41,990 nucleotides of DNA, from contig NZ_SPQR01000020.1 of assembly GCF_004766055.1 (NCBI RefSeq), positions 1 to 41,990 on the forward strand, written 5' to 3'. The notes beneath the pieces are model-generated. The model was not told the DNA's origin and did not search any database. It saw only the letters and a list, made by a program, of their open reading frames with translations. This stretch comes from Desulfosporosinus sp. Sb-LF. GTDB taxonomy: Bacteria > Bacillota > Desulfitobacteriia > Desulfitobacteriales > Desulfitobacteriaceae. Below, piece after piece: positions 19,730 through 27,456 of this stretch (position 1 is the first letter of the stretch; each line of letters opens with the position of its first letter). A program made the translations under genes and the position numbers.

Positions 19730-20146
19730 TCATTCCTCCCATAATTCAGGCAATGCGATCCGTTTCCAAAATAGCTGGACTTGTTTTTGCTGTGGACCGT
19801 AACCTTCGAGCCGTTCAAAATAGCCACCGCTACCCAATGTAGTTTTGTAGTCAAGATCTTCTGGGAGCTTCCGGTTCGGCCATTCCTCATTTAGGGCTTT
19901 GATCAACTTCAAGAATAATTCCCTAGTTCTGTCTTGTCCTATTGCTTCAACTGCCATTAAGACTCGGTTCAAACTAAGCTTCCCATTATTTCCGTCTAAA
20001 TCTATCTGTTCATTAGCCCACCGCTGAAAAGCCTGGGCGTAATCATGCCGAAATTTTACGTTTTTATATAGAACTTGATCAAAATACGGTCGGTTACTGG
20101 CAAAAAGTTCTGCTATCGTTTTATCCGGGTATCTACCCATGCCCAT
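19730..20146 (-). CDS. Hypothetical protein, 138 aa
   Basis: This is a soluble, charged, mostly helical protein with several Trp and Tyr residues (RWANEQIDLDG, NEEWPNRKLPED, LFWKRIALPELWEE). No signal peptide or membrane segment is seen. The family is not recognised. It heads a two-gene minus-strand unit with 19510-19704. Codon use looks like its neighbours, so it is probably real. Confidence 0.5.
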   Translation of the reverse strand: MGMGRYPDKTIAELFASNRPYFDQVLYKNVKFRHDYAQAFQRWANEQIDLDGNNGKLSLNRVLMAVEAIGQDRTRELFLKLIKALNEEWPNRKLPEDLDYKTTLGSGGYFERLEGYGPQQKQVQLFWKRIALPELWEE

Positions 20147-20458
20147 TTTCTTCGATAAAAACTCTTTTATCTTTCTTACCTTCTTTCAATTAAATAATAT
20201 AAACAGCTCAAACTGGAAATTCCGTCTGCCAAGGCCTCTAGTAGATCACTCAAACGACTCTTAAAACTAGGCTTAAGGCAACAAATGCAAGTATAGTATT
20301 GCAACTGAAATATCACCAAATTAAATTCTATTTCTAGGACCACGGCTAAGCACCATTGGATACTAGGTCTTGTAAACTAACCATGTTTTACCTTAAATAT
20401 ATAACATGCAGAGTTAATAAAGTACCATTTTATGTAAGTAATTTAGTAGTGATCTTGA
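20147..20458. other. Intergenic region, nothing recognised
   Basis: AT-rich sequence with no convincing frame, hairpin or repeat. Confidence 0.5.
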
Positions 20459-20638
20459 ATGAACCTATACCGTGTATCTTTAAGCCTTACAAGGGGTCTA
20501 ATAATTGATATTGCACCCACACAAAGAGAAGATTCCCAAAGGACTGCGAAAGATTACAAAGTTGAGGTAAAGATCTACCAGAATAGCGAACGGATCGTTC
20601 CTCTTGTGACAAAGGATAAACAACTGGGATATACATGA
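20459..20638 (+). CDS. Possible 59-aa ORF or gene fragment
   Basis: ATG 20459 opens a 59-codon frame whose second half reads like a real protein (KDYKVEVKIYQNSERIVPLV). A 12-bp hairpin overlaps and follows the stop, as at many gene ends here. There is no clear ribosome binding site, so it may be the tail of a decayed gene. The family is not recognised. Confidence 0.35.
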   Translation: MNLYRVSLSLTRGLIIDIAPTQREDSQRTAKDYKVEVKIYQNSERIVPLVTKDKQLGYT

Positions 20639-20649
20639 TATCCTAGTTG
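20621..20649 (+). terminator. Hairpin at end of the 59-aa ORF
   Basis: CAACTGGGATAT pairs with ATATCCTAGTTG with one G-T wobble and a 5-base loop. The tail is only GTTTCC, so termination may be weak. Confidence 0.45.
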
Positions 20650-20791
20650 TTTCCGATGTGCTTCTACTTTCAATTCTTTTCTATAAGTGTGGGTTGCCCA
20701 CTCTCCGCAAACGCCTTACTTGTTTGTCTAGGCATGGTCTAAATAAACAAGTAGAGTGCTTGTAAAAACGATAGCACGAGTGTCCGTTTGA

Positions 20792-20835
20792 AATTGTTTA
20801 TACATTTATAAACAATTATTTATCAATGTATAAAC
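20792..20835. promoter_or_regulatory. Resolvase res-like site
   Basis: AATTGTTTATA and TATAAACAATT form a perfect 11-4-11 inverted repeat at 20792-20817; a third half-site, TGTATAAAC, follows at 20827-20835. This lies 45-90 bp upstream of the serine recombinase, where such enzymes bind, recombine and repress their own promoter. A TATAAT at 20854-20859 is a likely -10 box. Confidence 0.6.
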
Positions 20836-20880
20836 ATCAAACAAACATAATGATATAATTGCAGTGGGGGTGAAGCAGCT

Positions 20881-21459
20881 GTGAACATAGCTTATATTCG
20901 TGTCTCGTCGGTTGACCAAAACGAGGAACGACAACTCAAAGCAATGGAGAAAGAGAACATAAAAAAATACTTCATTGAAAAAGTAAGCGCCAAGGATACA
21001 AAAAGGCCCAAGCTTTTAGAAATGATCGAGTTCGCCCGTGAAGGTGACACGATATTTATTAAAGATTTCTCAAGGTTAGCCAGGAGTACGCAGGATCTCC
21101 TTAATATTGTTAAAGATTTGGACGAAAAAGGTGTTAAGTTAAAATCCTTGAAAGAAAACTTAGATACTAATACAAGCACGGGTAAATTAATGCTCACCAT
21201 GATCGGGGCTATTAACGAATTTGAGAGAGCCAATATGCTTGAACGGCAGCGTGAAGGGATTGCGATTGCTAAGGCTAAGGGGGCTTACAAGGGAAGGAAG
21301 AGAATTGAGAAGCCGGACAATTGGCAGGAAATATATACAAGATGGAAGAATAGAGAATTAACGGCTAATAAGGCAATGGAACTATTATGCCTTAAAAGAA
21401 ATACCTTCTATAAACTGGTGACTGAGGTTCGATCACGTGACTCGATACAAAGGAGCTGA
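20881..21459 (+). CDS. Serine recombinase (resolvase/invertase family)
   Basis: This 192-aa small serine recombinase has the N-terminal catalytic motif YIRVSSVDQN (Ser9 or Ser10 as nucleophile), the DFSRLARST motif near residue 62, and the E-helix region LMLTMIGAINEFERANMLERQREG. A C-terminal helix-turn-helix begins near residue 145. Such enzymes resolve plasmid multimers or transposon cointegrates. Start GTG 20881 follows GGGGGTGAA. No transposase or terminal repeats are linked, so I favour plasmid resolution. Confidence 0.88.
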   Translation: MNIAYIRVSSVDQNEERQLKAMEKENIKKYFIEKVSAKDTKRPKLLEMIEFAREGDTIFIKDFSRLARSTQDLLNIVKDLDEKGVKLKSLKENLDTNTSTGKLMLTMIGAINEFERANMLERQREGIAIAKAKGAYKGRKRIEKPDNWQEIYTRWKNRELTANKAMELLCLKRNTFYKLVTEVRSRDSIQRS

Positions 21460-21465
21460 TTATCT

Positions 21466-21636
21466 TTGACCATACTTAATTTCGAGAATAAGAAAGAAAA
21501 GAAAAGAAGGCTTACGCGAGAATTTGCCACTAGACTTGGGCAGGAAGCTGCCAAGGATTTCAGATATGATCCATATAGCGATCCTGTTATGGCGGACATT
21601 TTTAAAGGGCTGGGGTTGCCACATCCAAAGAGGTAA
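21466..21636 (+). CDS. 56-aa basic protein downstream of the resolvase
   Basis: TTG 21466 follows AAAGGAG by about 10 bp and opens a 56-codon frame just 6 bp after the resolvase stop. The product has a Lys/Arg-rich N-terminus (KKEKKRRLTREFATRLG) and an ending PHPKR. The close spacing and good ribosome site suggest a co-expressed small protein, perhaps DNA-binding. The family is not recognised. The region 21637-21836 after it holds no gene. Confidence 0.55.
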   Translation: MTILNFENKKEKKRRLTREFATRLGQEAAKDFRYDPYSDPVMADIFKGLGLPHPKR

Positions 21637-21836
21637 ATTCTGTCCGTGGCCCAAGTACACGAAAGAGAAAACCCTGAAACAGACACCCCAGTAAAATGGC
21701 GTCAGTGAGAGAAAAATGGACTTTGGCCTTTAGAACAAAAACACGCTCAAATGGTGCAAATGCGAAGGAAGCGAAAACAGGTAAATCGTGTCTCATGGTC
21801 AAATTTGAGCGAATATGAAGAAGTCAAACAAATTTA

Positions 21837-21864
21837 ACTTGTCATAGTGACCATTATAGGACCC
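21837..21864 (+). repeat. Xer/dif-like site 1
   Basis: Left arm ACTTGTCATAG, centre TGACCA, right arm TTATAGGACCC (11-6-11). It lies between the resolvase unit and the GGDEF gene. Confidence 0.7.
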
Positions 21865-22005
21865 AAAAAAGATTTGACATTGAACGTCGAATGTTATATT
21901 AAACTGCCAATTGTATAAGTTTAGTAAGTAATTTGTATTTTGAAAAAGAAAGGTTGGAACTGCATTGGATCATAGCCTGATTATTTCAGTTCGTTTTTAA
22001 GTACT

Positions 22006-23559
22006 ATGATTATTGATATGAAGACACTCATACTCCTGAATTTCGTCATTAACATTATTAATGCAGGAGCTATTGCGATTATATGGCATCAATACCGAAA
22101 ACGCTTTTTTGGTATATCCTTTTGGCTGGTTAATATGACTTTGCAGGCAGTCGGAGTAGCTTTGATTATTCTGCGCGGTGTGGCCGCGGATTTTATTTCT
22201 ATTGTGCTTTCAAATACTTTGCTTCTAGCAGGGTCAGTAATTCTTTTAATCGGAATGGAACGTTTTACTGGAAAAAAAGGCATCCAAATCCATAATTATA
22301 TACTGCTGACAGTTTATGTTTTCTTGACTACTTATTATTGCTTAATTCATCCAAACATTTCAATGCGAAAAATTATTCTGTCTGCGATGATAGTGATTAT
22401 TGACTTTCAAACTTGTTGGCTCTTGTTACGGAGAATAGCTCCAGATCTGCGTCAAGTAGCCCGTATTACTGGTATAATCCTAGGTTTTTACGTTGTAGTC
22501 AGCTTAGCCAGAATGATTCTGCTTGTTATTTCTCCATTACAGACCAGCGATTTCTTTAAATCTGGCATTGTAGACTCATTGTCAGTCACACTGTATATAA
22601 TGACTAACGTCTGTTTTACAATCAGTATGATATTAATGGTGAACAGTCGTTTGCTTGGAGAAGTCCAAGCCCAAGAGGAAAAGTTCACTATGGCATTTCA
22701 TTCATCCCCATATGCAATTATTCTAACAAAATCATCCGATGGAGCCATCATTGAAGTCAATGACGGTTTTGTGAACATCTTTGGATACCAATACTCTGAG
22801 GTCATTGGAAAGACACTCATTGATTTGAATCTTTTGGTCAGGGGTGAAGACCGCGTAGCCCTGGTCAAGCAATTATCGAAGGGTAACAAGGTTCAAGGGG
22901 CCGAATTTCAATTTCGAAAAAAGTTAGGTAATTTGATGACAGGGCTCTTTTCGGCTAACACAATCATGATTAACAACGAAAAATGCATCTTAGCAAGCAT
23001 AAGTGACATTACAGAACTCAGTCAAATTAAGCAGCGTTTGCAAGTTATGGCTACCCATGATGCATTAACGGGCTTGGCTAATAGAACGTTATTATATGAC
23101 CGATTTGATATAGCAGTGGCAAATTCACAACGCAAAAACAAGAAATTGGCAATAGTATCACTTGATCTCGATAAGTTTAAGACAATTAATGATAAGCTAG
23201 GTCATGATGCTGGAGATAAGGTGTTGATTGAAGCGGCTATCCGGCTAACTGGTTTTTTACGCAAGATTGATACTGTTGCACGCTTTGGGGGAGACGAATT
23301 TGTGTTGCTGTTGTGGGATTTGGACCATAAAGACGATGCCATCAAAGTCACACAAAAGATCTTAAATGGTTTTCAACAGCCATTTAAGATTGGTGAGCAT
23401 AAACTCAATCTTACAGCCAGCATAGGAATAGCGATGTATCCTGAAGATGGTAAAGACATTGATGATCTAATAAAGAAATCCGATGAATCTTTGTATTATG
23501 TAAAAAATAATGGCAGGGACAACTACCAATTCTATACCGAATCTATAAGTCTGAGCTAA
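22006..23559 (+). CDS. Membrane-bound PAS-GGDEF diguanylate cyclase
   Basis: This 517-aa protein probably makes cyclic di-GMP from two GTP. Residues 1-225 hold about seven membrane segments, 226-345 a PAS domain (AFHSSPYAII, VNDGFVNIFGYQYSEVIGKT), and 350-512 the GGDEF domain with DALTGLANR and an intact GGDEF at 428-432. RKID lies five residues before GGDEF and matches the RxxD inhibitory I-site, so product inhibition is expected. There is no EAL domain. A second start at 22018 is possible; neither has a strong ribosome site. It is the only gene between dif-like sites 1 and 2. Confidence 0.9.
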   Translation: MIIDMKTLILLNFVINIINAGAIAIIWHQYRKRFFGISFWLVNMTLQAVGVALIILRGVAADFISIVLSNTLLLAGSVILLIGMERFTGKKGIQIHNYILLTVYVFLTTYYCLIHPNISMRKIILSAMIVIIDFQTCWLLLRRIAPDLRQVARITGIILGFYVVVSLARMILLVISPLQTSDFFKSGIVDSLSVTLYIMTNVCFTISMILMVNSRLLGEVQAQEEKFTMAFHSSPYAIILTKSSDGAIIEVNDGFVNIFGYQYSEVIGKTLIDLNLLVRGEDRVALVKQLSKGNKVQGAEFQFRKKLGNLMTGLFSANTIMINNEKCILASISDITELSQIKQRLQVMATHDALTGLANRTLLYDRFDIAVANSQRKNKKLAIVSLDLDKFKTINDKLGHDAGDKVLIEAAIRLTGFLRKIDTVARFGGDEFVLLLWDLDHKDDAIKVTQKILNGFQQPFKIGEHKLNLTASIGIAMYPEDGKDIDDLIKKSDESLYYVKNNGRDNYQFYTESISLS

Positions 23560-23696
23560 ATTACTTTTCCGTTCCTTCAAACAATAGCCGCTTTAAACGA
23601 TGTTGGGTGATTCGCTACCCTCCCAAAGTGCGAAGGTTTTATTTATTTAGGAGTTAAATGATAGAAAACTCCCTCGTTCAAAAGGGGGGGGCTGTT

Positions 23697-23724
23697 ACTT
23701 AACGTAACATGAATTATGGGACTC
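23697..23724 (+). repeat. Xer/dif-like site 2 (divergent left arm)
   Basis: Left arm ACTTAACGTAA, centre CATGAA, right arm TTATGGGACTC. The right arm matches the set; the left arm is the most divergent. Confidence 0.5.
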
Positions 23725-23789
23725 CATGCAGGATCGACTACTACTTTGCCCCTGGTGACAGCTTCGCTAGTACTACCCCTAATAGTTGT

Positions 23790-24215
<426 letters not shown>

Positions 24216-24218
24216 TTA

Positions 24219-24509
24219 GTGCCAGCTATTAACGATATCCTTGGTAAGCGTGATCAGATTGTCAGTATGGCGTCTCAGTACAAAATTTTTAATGTTAAAC
24301 TATTTGGCTCTGTACTCAGAGAAGAGGAGAACGAGAAAAGCGACATAGATTTTTTGGTTGAGTGTGGAGATGATTGTTCTCTTTTTGACCTTATCTCATT
24401 GAAATATGATTTAGAAGAGATTTTAGGCAGAAAGATTGATGTGGTCACTCCTGATTCTGTACATTGGACATTAAGGGACAAGATACTACAGGAGGCTAGA
24501 CCCATATGA
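24219..24509 (+). CDS. mntA: MNT-family antitoxin nucleotidyltransferase
   Basis: This 96-aa minimal nucleotidyltransferase has the catalytic pattern GS-x10-DxD (GSVLREEENEKSDID) and a later Asp in GRKIDVV. In known MntA-HepT pairs the antitoxin adds AMP to a tyrosine of HepT to silence it. GTG 24219 follows GAGGTGA; a longer upstream frame has no ribosome site and crosses the promoter. Its end overlaps hepT by 4 bp (ATGA), so translation is coupled. The pair fills one interval between dif-like sites 3 and 4. Confidence 0.88.
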   Translation: MPAINDILGKRDQIVSMASQYKIFNVKLFGSVLREEENEKSDIDFLVECGDDCSLFDLISLKYDLEEILGRKIDVVTPDSVHWTLRDKILQEARPI

Positions 24510-24832
24510 AAGATGACAAGGTGTTTCTTCAGAACATTCTAGAGTGCATCGTTAAGATTGAAACATATACCAGCTCCGGTAGAGAAGAATTCATGAGGTC
24601 AGACCTCATCCAGGATGCGGTTATTAGAAATCTTGAAATTGTCGGAGAAGCTACAAAAAGAGTATCACAAGGAATCAAAGAACAACACCAGGAGATTCCA
24701 TGGAGACAAATGGCAGGACTACGCGATGTGTTAATACATGACTACATGGGGATTAGCCTAAAGATTGTTTGGAATGTGGTGCAGAACGAGTTGCCTCAAC
24801 TTAAAATTAAAATAATAGAATTATTGGATTAA
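24506..24832 (+). CDS. hepT: HEPN-domain toxin HepT
   Basis: This 108-aa all-helical HEPN RNase carries the active-site motif Rx4HxY as RDVLIHDY near residues 73-80; the Tyr is the residue AMPylated by MntA in characterised pairs. NLEIVGEATKRVS is typical of the family. It cleaves RNA and stops growth when unmodified. The pair would stabilise the plasmid or its module after segregation loss. Confidence 0.9.
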   Translation: MKDDKVFLQNILECIVKIETYTSSGREEFMRSDLIQDAVIRNLEIVGEATKRVSQGIKEQHQEIPWRQMAGLRDVLIHDYMGISLKIVWNVVQNELPQLKIKIIELLD

Positions 24833-24858
24833 GCACTGGACTTTTTGGTTCAGTGCTT
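24831..24858 (+). terminator. Terminator of mntA-hepT
   Basis: AAGCACTG pairs with CAGTGCTT; the 5' arm overlaps the hepT stop codon, and GTTTGT follows. Confidence 0.65.
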
Positions 24859-24967
24859 GTTTGTATTTGGGGCTTGGGCCCGTCTCGTAATTAATGGAAG
24901 AGCTATTGAAAAAATGCTGAATTATAGTTAACTAAATTTGACCAAAATGAGAAATGGACTTTAAGTT

Positions 24968-24995
24968 ACTTGTTATAGTGTTACTTATCGGACTC
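24968..24995 (+). repeat. Xer/dif-like site 4
   Basis: Left arm ACTTGTTATAG, centre TGTTAC, right arm TTATCGGACTC. It separates hepT from the receiver gene. Confidence 0.7.
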
Positions 24996-25049
24996 ATCTT
25001 ATCTATAAATCATATATAAAGGTTCTTACACAAAATTATTTGGGCGTAT

Positions 25050-25478
25050 TCAGCCCGAACTTAATCTCGTAACTTGGATATCAATTACCTTCATCTCATC
25101 AATTTCTGAACTATTTGATATCTCTCCCACTCGTTCTCTCAGCTCAAACAAATCAAAGGGCTTATCCATATAATAGAGAATCCCGAGGTCCTTTGAATAT
25201 TCCATATTCTGAGGATTATCCCCATAGGCTGTCATCATAATCACAGCCACTTGACGGTCTAAGGTGCGAATTTGTTTTAATGTTTCTATGCCGTTCATTC
25301 CAGGCATTTTCATGTCCATCAATATGAGATCTGGCTCAAAGGCAATAAACAACTTAAGTGCTTCCGTTCCATTCGCTGCCATTTCAACTTCATGTTGATC
25401 CTCCCGAAAAATTTCAAAGAGAAGGCGTCGCACACCCAATTGGTCATCTACTACAAGAATTTTACCCACTTCGTACAT
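25050..25478 (-). CDS. Stand-alone response-regulator receiver (Spo0F-like)
   Basis: This 142-aa CheY/Spo0F-type receiver has acidic residues Asp11 and Asp12, phosphoacceptor Asp55 in LILMDMKMPG, Thr83 and Lys106 in DKPFDL. There is no output domain; about 20 extra residues follow the receiver fold. It resembles Spo0F, the sporulation phosphorelay intermediate, more than CheY (AYGD, KPFDL). A plasmid copy could feed or drain the host phosphorelay. It is the only gene between dif-like sites 4 and 5. Confidence 0.82.
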   Translation of the reverse strand: MYEVGKILVVDDQLGVRRLLFEIFREDQHEVEMAANGTEALKLFIAFEPDLILMDMKMPGMNGIETLKQIRTLDRQVAVIMMTAYGDNPQNMEYSKDLGILYYMDKPFDLFELRERVGEISNSSEIDEMKVIDIQVTRLSSG

Positions 25479-25542
25479 CTCTTTCCCTTATATATTTAAT
25501 ATTTAGAATATTCTATATATAAGGGAAAAATCCTTCTCGCGT

Positions 25543-25570
25543 GTAAGCTATTCACCTTTAAATAGCTTAC
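25543..25570. other. Stem-loop upstream of the receiver gene
   Basis: GTAAGCTATT pairs perfectly with AATAGCTTAC around an 8-base loop. It lies 65 bp upstream of the receiver start; the palindrome AGAATATTCT at 25505-25514 is nearer. These could be regulatory sites; no T run makes a terminator. Confidence 0.4.
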
Positions 25571-25607
25571 AAATACTCTATTTATCTAGTGATAGAATGC
25601 CTGGTGC

Positions 25608-25635
25608 TATTATCATAATCTCAGTTATAGGACCT
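25608..25635 (+). repeat. Xer/dif-like site 5
   Basis: Left arm TATTATCATAA, centre TCTCAG, right arm TTATAGGACCT. It is followed 14 bp later by a copy of the accessory repeat. Confidence 0.65.
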
Positions 25636-25648
25636 AAGGAAATGGGTA

Positions 25649-25756
25649 AGCCCTAGAAGGCACTTCTAAGGCTTTTAAAGTTAGTCTGATGTATGAAGAC
25701 TCACTCTATCGGATTAGCCGAGCTACGACCTAAATAATGAGTTTAGAATCTATTTT
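25649..25756 (+). repeat. Accessory repeat, copy 1
   Basis: About 108 bp shared with 30931-31046 and 34091-34178. The shared parts are a hairpin of the type TAGAAG/CTTCTA, TTTTAAAG, ACTCTATCGGATTAG and GAGCTACGACCTAAATAAT. Each copy follows a dif-like site on the right-arm side. The interval from site 5 to site 6 (175 bp) holds this repeat and no gene. Confidence 0.65.
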
Positions 25757-25810
25757 CACTTCAAACCTTAAGGGGTACATACTAGGAAAAATCCGGGCGA
25801 AAATTGGCCA

Positions 25811-25838
25811 ACTTTACATAGTGCGGGTTATGGGACCC
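25811..25838 (+). repeat. Xer/dif-like site 6
   Basis: Left arm ACTTTACATAG, centre TGCGGG, right arm TTATGGGACCC. It shares flanks with site 7 on both sides (GGGCGAAAAT, GGCCA and AAAATAAAGG), so these two are recent duplicates. Confidence 0.65.
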
Positions 25839-26013
25839 AAGAAGCAAAATAAAGGGAAATTACTTGTTGCTAGGCGAATAACTTGTTAATGCACATTTGT
25901 AGAAAAATGCGAACTTGTATGAGAGGGTGAATATGAGTATACCTGACGAACTTTCACTCCTATTGTATTTGAGTGCGAACCAAAACTATTAGCATACTAT
26001 ATCCGATTCGCTT

Positions 26014-26053
26014 AAAAGCACGGTCCCCAAAAATAAAGGGGAACCGTGCTTTT
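26014..26053. terminator. Bidirectional terminator after doxX
   Basis: AAAAGCACGGT and CCCC pair with GGGG and ACCGTGCTTTT with one bulged A. It lies downstream of the minus-strand doxX-like gene. Confidence 0.75.
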
Positions 26054-26176
26054 GCGGTTTTGAACCTTTGACTACACAATGGCGTATCAGCTATCGCTAT
26101 AAAAATTCCGTTTCCTGTCGGCGTAGTCTTAAAATCAAATTCTTAAATTTCCGGATTATTTTTTTACATTATAAGA

Positions 26177-26563
26177 TTAGAAAAGAACATATGCTCCAGG
26201 ACCAGTTAAAAAGATTCCGATAGCCACTGCAATGATTGCCAAGTTATATTCATAACCATTAGCTGTAATCGAGAAGCCATTTTTGCCTGTAACTGTAATG
26301 ATAGCCATAATCATAGGTCCAACGATGAGAATTGCAGCAATTGGAAGTAAGATACCCGCTGCCAAGAATAGGCCTCCAAGTAATTCGCCGAGTCCAGCGA
26401 GATAAGCCATAGGTACTCCGGGTTTTATCCCAATAGATTCAAAGAAAGCCGCATTTCCTTTAATCCCGTGTCCACCAAACCAACCAAAGAGTTTCTCCGT
26501 ACCGTGACGAGCAAAAGATAGACCAAAGACAAGACGAATGAGCAACAAACCAGCATTCAACAT
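26177..26563 (-). CDS. DoxX-family membrane protein
   Basis: This 128-aa protein has four membrane helices and the family motifs RLVFGLSFARHGTEKLFG and GLGELLGGLFLAAG. DoxX/CatD-like proteins are linked to quinone and thiol stress in Firmicutes. It is divergently transcribed from an HxlR regulator at 26743, with palindromes in the gap. The arrangement recalls the catDE genes controlled by CatR/YodB in Bacillus subtilis. Confidence 0.85.
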   Translation of the reverse strand: MLNAGLLLIRLVFGLSFARHGTEKLFGWFGGHGIKGNAAFFESIGIKPGVPMAYLAGLGELLGGLFLAAGILLPIAAILIVGPMIMAIITVTGKNGFSITANGYEYNLAIIAVAIGIFLTGPGAYVLF

Positions 26564-26641
26564 TGAAAAACATCTCCTTAATAATAAGTTCTTTTGGTAA
26601 CTATAACTTAATTAGTAAATAGTCTACTTAAACTATATTAA

Positions 26642-26671
26642 TTACTTTATGTAACTATAATACTATATGTA
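26642..26671. promoter_or_regulatory. Candidate HxlR operator
   Basis: Two palindromes, TTACTTTATGTAA (26642-26654) and TACTATATGTA (26661-26671), lie 19 bp apart centre to centre between divergent doxX and hxlR. A dimeric winged-helix regulator could bind both and control the two genes together. Confidence 0.55.
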
Positions 26672-26742
26672 ACATACTTTCGTCAAGTAGATTGATATGT
26701 TAAGATATAAAATATCGGAAACAGGAAGAAGGGGGCTGAAGA

Positions 26743-27078
26743 ATGGAAGATTTCCATTTGTGTCCAAAATTCGAAGCTGCAAACGAAATCATTGGCAAAC
26801 GATGGACAGGTCTCATTGTTCGGATCTTGCTAACGGGACCAAAGCGGTTTAAAGAAATGACTGAAATGATACCGAATGTAAGTAGTAAGGTATTAACAGA
26901 ACGTTTGAAAGAACTCGAATCGGTCGGTATTGTTACTCGTGATGTCTATCCTGATATGCCTGTACGGATTGAATACTGTTTATCGGAAAAGGGTAAGGAG
27001 CTACTACCCGTCGTTGACGAGCTACAGAAATGGGCAGATAAGTGGTTAAGTATTAAGCAAATAGGAAAAGACGAGTAA
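26743..27078 (+). CDS. HxlR-family winged-helix regulator
   Basis: This 111-aa MarR-like regulator shows CPKFEAANEIIGKRWTG, LLTGPKRFKEM and VSSKVLTERLKELESVGIV. Its single N-terminal cysteine, Cys7, corresponds to the redox-sensing Cys6 of YodB and CatR, so it probably senses quinones, diamide or other electrophiles. It likely represses the divergent doxX-like gene. ATG follows GGGGGCTGAAGA. The pair fills the interval between dif-like sites 6 and 7. Confidence 0.87.
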   Translation: MEDFHLCPKFEAANEIIGKRWTGLIVRILLTGPKRFKEMTEMIPNVSSKVLTERLKELESVGIVTRDVYPDMPVRIEYCLSEKGKELLPVVDELQKWADKWLSIKQIGKDE

Positions 27079-27079
27079 G

Positions 27080-27123
27080 GGGCTGTTACACAATGAACAG
27101 AAATGTTCATTGTGTAACAGCCC
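27080..27123 (+). terminator. Terminator of hxlR
   Basis: A perfect 20-bp stem with a GAAA loop begins directly after the hxlR stop. The tail TATTCT is T-poor, but the stem is very stable. Confidence 0.75.
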
Positions 27124-27340
27124 TATTCTACAATTCTATTTTGCTGCTACATGCATATTCGTTTTTTATTATGACCTCAGGAATATTCTTCGATTTTAAT
27201 CAAATATATGTATAACAGCTTGTGGCCGTTACTACGCATTCTTCTCAAAATGTGTAGTAAGCTCCCCTTGTTCCAATCGGTACTGACCAGGGTTTTTTGA
27301 GGTAAAATTCGGGCGAAAATGGGGAATTAGGTTTTGGCCA

Positions 27341-27368
27341 ACTTTACATAGTGTGGATTATCGGACTC
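27341..27368 (+). repeat. Xer/dif-like site 7
   Basis: Left arm ACTTTACATAG, centre TGTGGA, right arm TTATCGGACTC. It separates hxlR from the cell-wall-binding protein gene. Confidence 0.68.
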
Positions 27369-27456
27369 AATCAGTAAAATAAAGGAGAATTATCCAGTTG
27401 TGGAGAATTTATGCTCCAATGTGCCAGTAATAAAAAATTGGAGGGGAACAACTAAA

